From positions 10,746,001 to 10,810,000 of the forward strand of contig NZ_JAPNKE010000002.1 in assembly GCF_026626665.1 (NCBI RefSeq): a stretch of 64,000 nt of DNA. Direction: 5' to 3'. The stretch comes from Nannocystis pusilla. GTDB lineage: Bacteria > Myxococcota_A > Polyangia > Nannocystales > Nannocystaceae. The notes below the pieces were generated by a model. It searched no databases and was not told the DNA's origin. It worked only from the letters and a program-made list of their open reading frames with translations. Position 1 is the first letter of the stretch; each line of letters opens with the position of its first letter. The position numbers and the translations under genes are program-made. This document shows, in pieces, positions 49,847-58,261 of the stretch.

Positions 49847-50683
49847 TCAGCTAACGCCGACCTCGAACGTCGCCGGGTCGAACGGCGGGAGCTCGGCGAG
49901 GCGAGGCTCGCGGCGGACGAGTTCGTCCGCGGTGAGCGAGCCGGCGAGGCGCTGGCCCAGGTGGAGGTAGAGGCGCCGCGAGTCCGGGTCGAGGCGGCTC
50001 GTGAGGTCGAAGATGAGGCCGAACGGGAGGCCGACGATGGGCGAGAGGCCGTGGGTGTGGACCTGGAACGGGGCGAGCGCGTGGCTGTCGTCGCGGCCCT
50101 GCAGGCGCAGGAGCAGGCCGGCGAGGAACGCGAGGCCGGCGATCTCCGAGGCGCTGGCCTCGGTGCCGAAGACGAGGTCGCGCAGGCGCTGGAGGGCGTC
50201 GCCGGCCGCCGAGAACTCGTCCGTCCAGGCGAGCAGCAGGACATGGTGCGCCAGGGTGAGCTTGTCGCGCGGGTCCGCCGCGAGCAGGGCGTCGATCGTG
50301 GCGAGGGCCGAGCGGACCGATTGCTTCGTGGGCGGTTCGGTGAGGCGCTCGACGAGGTCGAGCGACAGGGTGCGATCGCCGGGGAACTGCTCGAGCCCCG
50401 CGCGTAGCAGGGCGATGGCGCGTTCGCTGTCGGGCTCGGCGCGGGCCTGCAGGGAGATCGTCCACGGATCGGCGGCGGCGGACTCGTCGGCGACCTGCTG
50501 CATGGCGCGCTGCAGCGAGCTCGCAGCCGCCGGCAGGCGCTGCAGCGGCCCGGCGGTCCAAGAGCTCGGCGCGGCGGGCTCGTCGGCCGGGAGCCGCAGC
50601 TCCGACGCCTCTTCGGCGGCAACCTTGGCGAACTCGTCCGCGAGGCCGAGGCGCGGCGCCGGTTCGCGTCGATTCGCGCCCAC
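49847..50683 (-). CDS. Helical (TPR-like) domain protein, probably the C-terminal part of the SIR2 gene product
   Basis: 278 residues from a GTG, but the same frame stays open upstream to ~51,100 with no start codon, so this is likely the tail of a longer protein. Helical repeats: SSLQRAMQQVADESAAADPW, ERAIALLRAGLEQFPGDRTL, VRSALATIDALLAADPRDKL, AGDALQRLRDLVFGTEASAS; ends LYLHLGQRLAGSLTADELVR and DPATFEVGVS. The upstream open stretch encodes Pro/Ser-rich repeats. If joined to the SIR2 domain by one or two base corrections between 51,100 and 51,240, the total protein is ~920 residues. Confidence 0.6.
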   Translation of the reverse strand: MGANRREPAPRLGLADEFAKVAAEEASELRLPADEPAAPSSWTAGPLQRLPAAASSLQRAMQQVADESAAADPWTISLQARAEPDSERAIALLRAGLEQFPGDRTLSLDLVERLTEPPTKQSVRSALATIDALLAADPRDKLTLAHHVLLLAWTDEFSAAGDALQRLRDLVFGTEASASEIAGLAFLAGLLLRLQGRDDSHALAPFQVHTHGLSPIVGLPFGLIFDLTSRLDPDSRRLYLHLGQRLAGSLTADELVRREPRLAELPPFDPATFEVGVS

Positions 50684-50824
50684 GCTCGCGCCGGGGGGCG
50701 AAGTGTCCGAAGGGACATGTTCCGCTTCGGGCTCGCTCGGGGCGGGCAGGGTCAGGACGTCGGTGGTGAGGTGGGCGTCCTGCGTGGACGAGACAGGCGG
50801 GGCGGCGGGAGGCGACCCCGGTGG

Positions 50825-50988
50825 GCTGCCCGAAAGGACAGGCTGGGGCTCGGCGGACCGGCGGGCGGGGCCAGGCTGGGCGGACCGATGGTGAGAGCTG
50901 CTCGAAAGGACAGGCTGGGGCTCGGCGGACCGGCGGGCGGGGCCAGGCTGGGCGGACCGATGGTGAGAGCTGCTCGAAAGGACAGGCT
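50825..50988. repeat. 72-bp direct repeats (two full copies plus a partial third)
   Basis: Units start at 50,831, 50,903 and 50,975. Each begins with CGAAAGGACAGG, the second half of the palindromic repeat, so the 72-bp unit carries one palindrome copy. 72 bp is 24 codons, keeping the open minus-strand frame, which reads a Pro/Ser/Arg-rich 24-residue repeat. Confidence 0.85.
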
Positions 50989-51236
50989 CGATGTGCGCGC
51001 GGGAGGGGCTCTTTTCGCTCGAAAAGTCAGGGTGGGCGTCCGCGCGGGTGGGAGGTACAGGCCGGACCTCCTCGCGGGGGGCGCTCGAGTCGTCGAAAAA
51101 TCAGGCCCGGCGCCCGCGCGAGAGCTGCTCGAAGGGACAGGTCGGTCGGACGCGCGGGAGCTGCTCGCGGGGAGGGAGCGAGCATCCTCGTCGGAGGCGG
51201 AGCGGCTCGAAAGGGCAGGTCCGGCCTCCTCGGAGG
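50989..51236. repeat. Degenerate palindrome-derived region between SIR2 and helical-domain frames
   Basis: Decayed copies of the half-unit CGAAAGGACAGG recur at ~51,014, ~51,096, ~51,129 and ~51,209 with changing spacers, in continuation of the 72-bp repeats. The minus strand reads Pro/Arg/Ser-rich low complexity in every frame. I see no independent gene here; it is most likely the linker of the flanking SIR2/helical protein. Confidence 0.6.
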
Positions 51237-52613
51237 TTAGCTGCGCCAGGGGGCGGACTGGGCGTTTTCGCGAAGCTGCTCGAGCGCTCCGGCCGGGCGT
51301 CCGCGCGAGCCGTGATGGCGCTGGTCGAACAGACCGGCGAGGGCTGGCCGTCGCGCCGGGGCGCGGCCGCGTCGATCAAAGGGACAGGCGATGACTGCTC
51401 GCCCGGGGGCGGCGGCGGTGAGCTGGCCGAAGGGACAGGTGAAGGGCAGGCGGGGGCGGATTCGAGGCCGCGGCGCGGGGGGCGGAGGCTGGGCGGCAGG
51501 ACCTGGCAGCGGCGCGGGCGCGTGGCTCTCCGGCTCCGAAGGAGCGAGCAGCGGCGAGGTCGAGGGCCTGTCCGAAGAGACGGTCTCCTCCGCGCGGCCC
51601 TGCTCGGCCGGCATCGCCTCCGCCTCGGCTGCGGCGAGCGCCGGCGGGAACAGGCGCGCTTGCAGCTCCTCGACGCGGCGGCGGTAGTTGTCGACGCGGG
51701 CGCGGGCCTTGGTCTCGATCACCTGGTCGAGCAGCGGGATCCGCAGGCGCGCGCTCAGCCGCAGCATGAGCTCGTCGAAGCCCTCGATCGGGACCAGGAC
51801 CCCGCGATGGCGGGCCACGAGGCGGCGGATCTCGGGGCCGGGCGGGCCTGCGGGGCCGTAGTAGCACCAGAAGAGCCCGCCGGGGATCGCGTCCTCCGGT
51901 AGGCCATTCAAGAAGCCCATGAGGCTGCCGTCGTTGCCGCCATAGCCGATCACGATCGGCGTGTACGCGCGGAACACCCGGGTGAGCGGCTCGATCCACG
52001 CCGTCTGCAGCGCGGCGATCTCGGCGGCCTGGTTCATCGGCGCCATCAGCAGGTCGCGGTGGATCTTGACGACCACCGGCCGGCGCGGCTCGACGTGGAC
52101 GAAGTTGGCCAGCGACTCGTGGCCGCACACCAGCGGCGCGGTGCCGGTGAAGATCGACAGCGCCTCGCCGACGAGGTTGTCGAAGTTGGTGGTGATCACC
52201 AGCTTGTGGCGCGTCTCGGCGAGGATGTGGGCCAGCACCGAGTAGCCGAAGCTCGGGTCCTTGCCCTGCATGATGTCCTCGAGGTCGGCGTAGCCCTCGT
52301 CGGGGTGCTGGCGGAAGCGGCGGGCGAACACCTGGCTGTAGAACGCCGCCGCGTCGGCCGGCGAGAAGCCGCGGATCTCGAGCGCCTCGGCGGTGGCCCA
52401 GCGCTCGAGCGACAGGCCGCTGCGAGCGAGGCGCCGGTGCAGCTCGCCGAGCCAGCGCCACACCAGCGTGCCGGCCGTGGGGATCCCCGACTGCACCGAC
52501 GCGCCGGCCCCGAGGATGAAGGCGAACCGGCGGTTGTGCATCTTGCGGTCGATGGCCCAGAACTGCTCGCACAGCCCCTCGGGGCTCCACTCCTCGGGCT
52601 CGACCACGCTCAT
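51237..52613 (-). CDS. SIR2-domain protein (NADase-type fold) with long low-complexity C-terminal linker
   Basis: 458 residues to the first stop. From ATG 52,613: GAGAS at residues 35-39 followed by SGIP (NAD-binding loop), TTNFDNL with the key Asn at ~143, KIHRD with the catalytic-type His at ~185, and GYGGNDGS at ~223-230. These are the marks of SIR2 domains found in antiphage NADases as well as other sensors. After ~residue 330 comes a coiled segment and a Pro/Ser/Glu linker containing palindrome-encoded CPFGQL and CPFDRR. The stop at 51,237 may be a frameshift artefact, since a helical domain follows in another frame. No Zn-binding Cys set, so not a typical deacetylase. Confidence 0.78.
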   Translation of the reverse strand: MSVVEPEEWSPEGLCEQFWAIDRKMHNRRFAFILGAGASVQSGIPTAGTLVWRWLGELHRRLARSGLSLERWATAEALEIRGFSPADAAAFYSQVFARRFRQHPDEGYADLEDIMQGKDPSFGYSVLAHILAETRHKLVITTNFDNLVGEALSIFTGTAPLVCGHESLANFVHVEPRRPVVVKIHRDLLMAPMNQAAEIAALQTAWIEPLTRVFRAYTPIVIGYGGNDGSLMGFLNGLPEDAIPGGLFWCYYGPAGPPGPEIRRLVARHRGVLVPIEGFDELMLRLSARLRIPLLDQVIETKARARVDNYRRRVEELQARLFPPALAAAEAEAMPAEQGRAEETVSSDRPSTSPLLAPSEPESHAPAPLPGPAAQPPPPAPRPRIRPRLPFTCPFGQLTAAAPGRAVIACPFDRRGRAPARRPALAGLFDQRHHGSRGRPAGALEQLRENAQSAPWRS

Positions 52614-53015
52614 GCGGGTCCAGGATGACCCCCGCGGGCGGGCCCCGCAAGGGCCGCGAGCGGCGAGCCGGACCCGTCGGGGCGGCATCGGCCAGGTCGG
52701 CGGGGCGGCTCTCGTGCGGCGACGACGGCGTGGAGTCACTGCCTTTCGCGGCGGGGTGGGCCGCCGCCGCATGAAAATATGGCCTTTGGGACAGCTCGAA
52801 ATCAGGCCAGGCGGACTCCGTCGAGGGGGTGGAGCGCCTTCGGCGTCGGGGGGACGAGCGGCCTCGACGAGCGCCGTGCTCGCCCGGCCTCGCGGCGAGG
52901 GCTCCGGCGCGGCTATTCCTGGCTTTGGGGACAGCTCGGCCGCCGGGTCCGGTGGACCGCGGGCGCGCCGCCGCCGCGGCCTTGTGCCGGGGGGCGGGCG
53001 GTGCTCGAGGGTCGC
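52614..53015. other. Intergenic region between SIR2 gene and surA-like gene
   Basis: 402 bp between divergent starts. It contains two near-identical stretches, CTTTGGGACAGCTCG at ~52,784 and CTTTGGGGACAGCTCGG at ~52,922, related to the palindromic repeat half-unit. AT-rich AAAATATGG at 52,774-52,783 is the only promoter-like patch. No gene supported. Confidence 0.5.
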
Positions 53016-53996
53016 ATGCGCAGGGTCGCACGCGTCGCAGCGCTCGTGGTCGCCGGGTTCGCCTCTCTGGCGGTGGGTTCGGGGTCGGTGCGCGCGGCGG
53101 AGGGGCTCGTGCTCGACAAGATCGTCGCCGTGGTCGGCGACGAGATCATCCTCCTGAGCCAGCTCGACACGCTGGTCGCCAGCTCGCCGCTGCTGCAGGA
53201 GGCGCTGCAGAAGTACGGCCGCAGCCCGACCCAGCAGCAGGTCGAGATGGCGACCCGCGAGGCGCGGACGCAGGCGCTCGACGAGCTGATCGACCAGCAG
53301 CTGATCAAGGAGGCGGCGCGCTTCCAGATCAGCATCACCGACGCCGACGTCGACCGCTACCTGCAGCAGATCGCGCAGGAGAACGGGTTCTCGAACACCA
53401 AGCAACTGCGCGAGGCGGTCGAGCAGAGCGGCCAGTACGGCAACTGGGCCGACTACCTGCAGGACACCAAGGACCAGCTGCTCGTGTACCAGACCACCCG
53501 CGCGCTGGCGAACACGTCGGTGACGGACGCGCAGATCCGCGAGCAGTACCGCAAGATGGTCCGCGGCGTCGACATCAAGGCCGACCTGCTACGCTTCGTG
53601 TTCACGCCCGACGAGCAGACCGCGAAGTCCCGCGACGCCGCCTACGCCAAGGCCCAGGCGGTCGCCCGCCGCATGCGCTCGGGCGAGGACCCGATGGCGC
53701 TGGCGCAGGAGTTCCAGATCCAGGAGCCGAAGGCGACGCTGTCGCGCGGCGAGGTCGCGCCGGCCATCGAGGACGCCATCTTCGCCGCTCGCGTCGGCGA
53801 GACCGTGGGCCCGCTCGAGACCGGCCAGGGCTACCTGGTCGTCAAGGTGGTCCGCCACGACACCGGCAACGTGCTGCCGTTCGACCAGGCCAAGGAGCGC
53901 ATCCGCATGCAGCTCGAGCAGGAGTCGTTCGCCCGCGCGGTCAAGGACCTGCGCTCGAGCCTGCGGGCCAAGACGCACATCGACCAGCGGCTGTAG
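53016..53996 (+). CDS. SurA-like periplasmic peptidyl-prolyl isomerase/chaperone
   Basis: 326 residues, intact. Signal peptide (VAALVVAGFASLAVGSGSVRA), then the SurA N-domain opening LDKIVAVVGDEIILLSQLDT, a helical chaperone region (RTQALDELIDQQLIKEAARF), and one parvulin-type domain near residues 195-300 (LRFVFTPDEQ, AQAVARRMRSGEDPMALAQE, GPLETGQGYLVVKVV, PFDQAKERIRMQLEQE). SurA proteins escort outer-membrane proteins across the periplasm. One isomerase domain rather than two. Start is the ATG at 53,016; earlier codons lack conservation. Confidence 0.85.
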   Translation: MRRVARVAALVVAGFASLAVGSGSVRAAEGLVLDKIVAVVGDEIILLSQLDTLVASSPLLQEALQKYGRSPTQQQVEMATREARTQALDELIDQQLIKEAARFQISITDADVDRYLQQIAQENGFSNTKQLREAVEQSGQYGNWADYLQDTKDQLLVYQTTRALANTSVTDAQIREQYRKMVRGVDIKADLLRFVFTPDEQTAKSRDAAYAKAQAVARRMRSGEDPMALAQEFQIQEPKATLSRGEVAPAIEDAIFAARVGETVGPLETGQGYLVVKVVRHDTGNVLPFDQAKERIRMQLEQESFARAVKDLRSSLRAKTHIDQRL

Positions 53997-54002
53997 CGCT
54001 TC

Positions 54003-54068
54003 GGGACATGTCTAAAGGACATGCCCGAGGGGGCATGTTTTCAAGGACATGCCTCCGGGGACAGGCTC
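54003..54068. repeat. 14-bp palindromic repeat array (five nodes) between convergent genes
   Basis: Nodes at 54,007, 54,020, 54,034, 54,048 (CATG) and 54,062 (CAGG), spacings 13, 14, 14, 14. Fills the whole gap between the surA-like stop and the stop of the minus-strand lipoprotein, which it touches. Position fits a bidirectional terminator. Confidence 0.88.
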
Positions 54069-54770
54069 AGCCGCACAGGATGTCGGCCGGGCAGAACAGC
54101 GAGTCGAAGGCGCCGCTGAGCTGGGTGTTGTCGGGCAGCGTGACCTCGTAGGTGCCGCGCACGCCGTCGGCGGTGAGCTCGGTGATCTCGATCTTGCCCT
54201 GGTCGGTGCTCTCGGGCGTGCCGTCGCCGTCGTCGAACCAGGCGAAGCCGAAGCCGCCGAACAGCGGGTGCTCGCCGAGCTGCAGTGGCCCGCGTCCTTG
54301 AAAAGGGTGATGCGGAGCTGCGGGGCGTCCTCGGGCCAGTCGGCGTCGCAGGCGCGCTCGGCCAGGGCGATCTCGAACTCGACCGCGGGGCCGTCGTCGG
54401 GCGCGCAGGCCTGGGTGTGGTTGCCCGGCTCGCCGAGGAGCGGGCCGTCGGTGGTCTCCGAAGTGGTGACGTCGGTGGTCTCCGCGGTGGTCGCGTCGGT
54501 GGTCTCCGCGGTGGTGACGTCGGTCGTCGCGGTCTCGGTCGCGGTCGAAGTCTCGCTCGCGGTCGTGTCGGTCTCGCTCGCGGTCGAGGTCGGCTCGCTG
54601 GCCGTGCCGGTGGTGGTCCCGGTGGGCGCGTCGGTCGTCGACGCGGTGATGTCGCTGGTGGTGCCCGTACCGGGGCCGGCGCAGTCGGCACTGTCGCCGC
54701 ACAGCGGGGTGGTACAGGCGGGCGCGAGGAGGAAGAGAGTGAAGGGGAGCGCGTAAGCGTAAGTTCGCAT
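54067..54770 (-). CDS. Thr/Ser-rich lipoprotein with C-terminal beta domain, frame interrupted once
   Basis: About 234 residues. Signal MRTYAYALPFTLFLLAPAC gives a lipid cysteine at residue 19. A ~90-residue tail of Thr/Ser/Glu follows, then a globular part with cysteines (ACAPDDGPAVEFEIALAERA; PEDAPQLRITLFKDAGHC) and, after a shift near 54,295, FAWFDDGDGTPESTDQGKIE and YEVTLPDNTQLSGAFDSLFC. No family recognised. Same general plan as the two lipoproteins at 56.6-58.2 kb (lipobox, Thr-rich stalk, disulfide-containing head). Confidence 0.68.
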
Positions 54771-55095
54771 GGTGCGGAGTATAGGAGACACAGGCCGGCT
54801 GTCGAGCGGCGCGATCCCGCCGCGTGTCTCGGCGTCGGTAGACTCGGCGGCCTCGCGGCTCGCGGGGCTCGCTGCGACGAGGGGCGCGAAACGGATGAGG
54901 ATCGATCGGTGCTCGCGTGAAAAATGAGCCGCGAGCGGGGACGCAGGCGAGGCGGTGCGCGAAGGCTCGAGCGGCGTGTTCGCGTGGACGAGCCGCGAGC
55001 AGGCGCGAAGGGCCCGGAGTCGATCGACCTGTTCGCGCGAGAGCGCTGCGAGCGGGGACGCAGAGGAAGAGGTGCGCGTCGAGGCCGGCGTCGCC
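54771..55095. other. Intergenic region without a recognisable gene
   Basis: 325 bp upstream of the lipoprotein and downstream of the permease. It holds near-repeats of GCCGCGAGC and GCGAGCGGGGACGCAG (54,930-55,065) but no gene with family support and no phased palindrome. Confidence 0.5.
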
Positions 55096-56567
55096 TCAGG
55101 GCTTCGCGGCGCGGCGGGTGCGGGCGAGGTAGACCGCGGCGGAGGCGGCGAAGCCGGAGAACCATGCCCCGAGGACAGGAACTCGAGGCCAGGTACGAGC
55201 TTGCCGAGCAGGACCACCGCGACGCCGACGGCCATCGCCAGCATCGCGTCGGGGTTGAAGCCGCGGCGGTAGGTGTAGGGGCCGTGCGAGCGGTAGAGGC
55301 CGGCGAGGTCGAGCTCGGTGCGGCGGATCAGCCAGTAGTCGGTGAGGAGGACCCCGCTGACGGCGCCGAGCAGGCCGGAGTAGCTGACCAGCCAGGCCTG
55401 GTAGACGTCGAGCAGCAGCCACGGACACACGAGGACGCCCACGGCCGCGGCGACCAGGCCGCCGCGGCGGAAGTCGAGCGCGCGCGGGAAGGCGCTGGCC
55501 AGCGAGTTGGCGGGGCCGACCACGTTGGCGGCGATGTTGGTCGACAGGGTGGCGACCGCGAGGGTGAGCATGGCGAGGACGGCGAGCAGGGTCGAGCCTG
55601 TCTCTCGGGACATGCGGACGACCAGCTCGACGGGGTCCCAGATCGCCTCGCCGTAGAGGATCAAGGTCGCCGAGGTGACGGCCACGCCGATGAACGAGAA
55701 CAACAGCATGGTGGTGGGCAGGCCGTAGAGCTGGCCCAGCAGCTGCTCGCGCTGGCTGCGGCAGTAGCGGGTGAAGTCGGGGATGTTGAGCGAGAGGGTG
55801 GCCCAGAAGCCGACCATGGCGGTGAGGCCGGGCAAGAACACCTGCACGAACCATGTCCATGAGGACATGTCCTTTGGGCCCTGTACCAGCGCCTGCGAGC
55901 GCGAGAGGATGACGCCGAGGCCGCCGGCGCGGCTCTGGGCCCACCACAGCAGGGCGAAGCCGACGACGATGAGGAACGGCGCGGCCAGGTTCTCGAGCCA
56001 CTTGATCGACTCGGTGCCCTTGTAGACGAACACGACGTTGAGCAGCCAGAAGCCGAGGAAGGCCAGCCACATCGGCAACGACAGGCCGATGAAGGTGCCG
56101 CCGCCGCCGAGGTCGTGCCACGCGGGCCACAGCAGGCCGATGAGCTGCGACATGGCCTGGCCGCCGATGAAGGTCTGGATGCCGAACCACCCGCAGGCGA
56201 TGAGGGCGCGCGCCAGGCTGGGGATGTGCGCGCCCTGGGTGCCGAAGGCGGCGCGCGCGAACACGGGGAAGGGGATGCCGTAGCGAGTGCCGGCGTGGCC
56301 GCACAGGATCATCGGCACCAGCACGATCAGGTTGCCGAGCAGGATGGTGAGCATCGCCTGCCACCAGTTCATGCCGCTCTTGATCAGCGAGGCCGCGAGC
56401 ACGTAGGTCGGGACGCACACGCTCATGCCGACCCACAGCGCGGCGAGGCTCCAGCGGTTCCACGTCCGCGCGCTGCGAGGCGTGGGGTCGAGGTCGGCGT
56501 TGCGGAGGGCGTCGTCGTCGGGCGGGCTCGTGAGCTCGACGAGGCCGTCCTGCTCCTGCGTGGACAT
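55096..56567 (-). CDS. NCS1-family permease (nucleobase/allantoin/hydantoin:cation symporter), frame interrupted once
   Basis: About 490 residues with some 12 membrane helices. NCS1 features: N-terminal DLDPTPRSARTWNRWSLAAL, WVGMSVCVPTYVLAASLI, GRYG-like HAGTRYGIPFPVFARAAFGT, ALIACGWFGIQTFIGGQA, NIPDFTRYCRSQREQLLGQL, STNIAANVVGPANSLASAFP and LLTDYWLIRR. Substrate cannot be told. In the loop between helices the codons for VQGPKDMSSWTW (55,846-55,885) consist of a palindromic repeat with three phased nodes. A frame change near 55,180, beside another repeat copy, separates the last helix (FSGFAASAAVYLARTRRAA). Confidence 0.88.
55852..55883. repeat. Three-node 14-bp palindromic array inside the NCS1 permease gene
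   Basis: Nodes CATG 55,852, CATG 55,866 and CCTG 55,880. The only in-gene array that interrupts a folded, conserved protein; it codes for a loop next to a membrane helix. Confidence 0.85.
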
Positions 56568-56642
56568 GAAAGCGATGCTACCAGGCCCGCGCAGGGCCAA
56601 GGCCCTCGGCCCGCGGTGCCGCGGCGGAACAACGCTCCGAGG

Positions 56643-57395
56643 TCAACAGCCGCTGACCGCGAGCGCCTCGGTGGCGACGGGGACCTGGGCCGGCACCCAC
56701 GGCTGGTCCGGCGGGAAGTCGAGCACGAGGTCGATGCTGTCGATCGTGGTCGGGCAGAACGGCTCGGTGTCCCAGGTGACGACGCCGGCGACGCTGCTGG
56801 CGCCGATGGCTTGCGAGATCGGCACCATGAAGTCGAGGCAGTCAGCCGCGCCCTGCGAGACGGTGGCGCCCTGGTACCACCAGTCGGTCGGCAACATGAG
56901 CTGCGGCACCGGGCTGCCGCCGGGGCGGGCGAAGTGGATTTCGACGCAGAAGTCGTCCTTGAGCGCGGCCATGCGGACGTTGATGTGATCGAGGCCGCCG
57001 GCCCAGAACTGGGCGGCGAAGGCGACGTCGGGCGCACCGTCGGTCTCGCCGGTGGTCGTGGTCGTCGAGGGATCGGCGGTGGCGGTCTCGACGGGCCCAG
57101 TGGTCGCGTCGGTGGTCTCGCCGCCGGTGGTCTCGACGCCGGTGGTGGGCAGGGCGTCGGTGGTGGCCGAGGTCGGAGTGGTGGGCGAGGTTTCGCTGGC
57201 CACGGTGGTGGCGGTGGTGGGCAGGGCGTCGGTGGTGGCGGGCTCGGCGGTGGTGCTCGCGTCGCTCGAGGTTCCCGGCCCGGTCTCGCCGCTCGTGCCC
57301 GCGGTGGTGGGATCGGTGTCGGTGTCGCCGGGCGCCCCGGGGCCGCAGGCGAGGATGGTCGAAAGGACAGGTAATGTAAGGATCGCGGTGCGCAT
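56643..57395 (-). CDS. Thr-rich-stalk lipoprotein, paralog A
   Basis: 250 residues, intact. Lipoprotein signal MRTAILTLPVLSTILAC. A ~95-residue Thr/Ser stalk with short repeats (ATTDALPTT twice) leads to a globular head: VAFAAQFWAGGLDHINVRMA, DFCVEIHFARPGG, WYQGATVSQGAADCLDFMVP, PWVPAQVP and a C-terminal SGC. The three head cysteines could pair. Shares all head motifs with the next gene, so a tandem duplication. The codons for LPVLSTI in the signal peptide are a palindromic-repeat copy (nodes 57,354 and 57,368). Confidence 0.75.
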   Translation of the reverse strand: MRTAILTLPVLSTILACGPGAPGDTDTDPTTAGTSGETGPGTSSDASTTAEPATTDALPTTATTVASETSPTTPTSATTDALPTTGVETTGGETTDATTGPVETATADPSTTTTTGETDGAPDVAFAAQFWAGGLDHINVRMAALKDDFCVEIHFARPGGSPVPQLMLPTDWWYQGATVSQGAADCLDFMVPISQAIGASSVAGVVTWDTEPFCPTTIDSIDLVLDFPPDQPWVPAQVPVATEALAVSGC

Positions 57396-57444
57396 GGGGC
57401 GAGGATGCGCGCGGGCCCGCGGCCTGTCCATGCGCGCGCAGCGA

Positions 57445-58158
57445 TCAGCAGCCCGCGATCGGCAGGTCGGCGGCCTGTACGAGCGCCTGCGCGGGCACCC
57501 ACGGCTGCACCTGCGCGAAGGTGAACGCCATGTCGATGGCGAGCGCGCCAGGACAGGCCGGCAAGGCCGGCCATTCGCCCCAGCCCTCGGCGGTCTCGGC
57601 GGCGACGGCGTCGGCGAGCGGGCCGGTGAATTCGAGGCAGTCGGCGGCGCCCTGGGCGATCTCGGCGCTTTCGAAACCCCACTGCGGCGGCAGCACGAGG
57701 TCGGGATCGTCGTTGCCGATCGGCCAGGCGAACACGACCGAGGTGCACAGGTCGGCGTCGTGGTCGGCCTTGCGCACGACGATGCGGTCGAGCCCGCCGG
57801 GGAGGTAGATGGCGGCGAACTCGAGCGAGCCGGGCTCGCTCGTGGTCTCGCCGTCGCGGGTGGTGGTGAGGTCGGTGGTGGTGACGGTCGCGCCCGGGTC
57901 GGTGGTCGTGGTGGTGTCGCTGGTGACGGTCGCGCCCGGGTCGGTGGTCGTGGTGGTGGTGTCGCTGGTGGCCGTGGTGACGTCGCTCGTGAGCGTCGCG
58001 CCGGTGGTGGGGAGCTGGGTCGTCTCGGACGTCGCGGCGCCAGTGGGTGGATCGGCGGCGGTGGAGGTGGACGTGGAGGCGTCGGTGGTCGCGCCCGGCT
58101 CGGGGCCGCAGGCGAGGATGACCGAAAGGACAGGTAACAAGCGGGAGGGGTGGCGCAT
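57445..58158 (-). CDS. Thr-rich-stalk lipoprotein, paralog B
   Basis: 237 residues, intact. Signal MRHPSRLLPVLSVILAC. The stalk contains two exact copies of a segment reading TTTTDPGATVTSDTTTT (57,886-57,975 on this strand). Head motifs parallel paralog A: FAAIYLPGGLDRIVVRKADH, CTSVVFAWPIGN, EIAQGAADCLEFTGPLADAV, CPGALAIDMAF, QPWVPAQALV, final IAGC. Lies 49 bp upstream of paralog A in the same orientation. The signal-peptide codons LPVLSVI again coincide with a repeat copy (58,117 and 58,131). Function unknown. Confidence 0.75.
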   Translation of the reverse strand: MRHPSRLLPVLSVILACGPEPGATTDASTSTSTAADPPTGAATSETTQLPTTGATLTSDVTTATSDTTTTTTDPGATVTSDTTTTTDPGATVTTTDLTTTRDGETTSEPGSLEFAAIYLPGGLDRIVVRKADHDADLCTSVVFAWPIGNDDPDLVLPPQWGFESAEIAQGAADCLEFTGPLADAVAAETAEGWGEWPALPACPGALAIDMAFTFAQVQPWVPAQALVQAADLPIAGC

Positions 58159-58261
58159 ACGAGCAGGATCTGCCGGCCGCGAGGGGCTGTCGATGGACGT
58201 CTTCGCCGACAGGAACCTGGGCTCGCCGCGGTTGTCGAGGCCGGCGGGAGATCTTAGTTCC

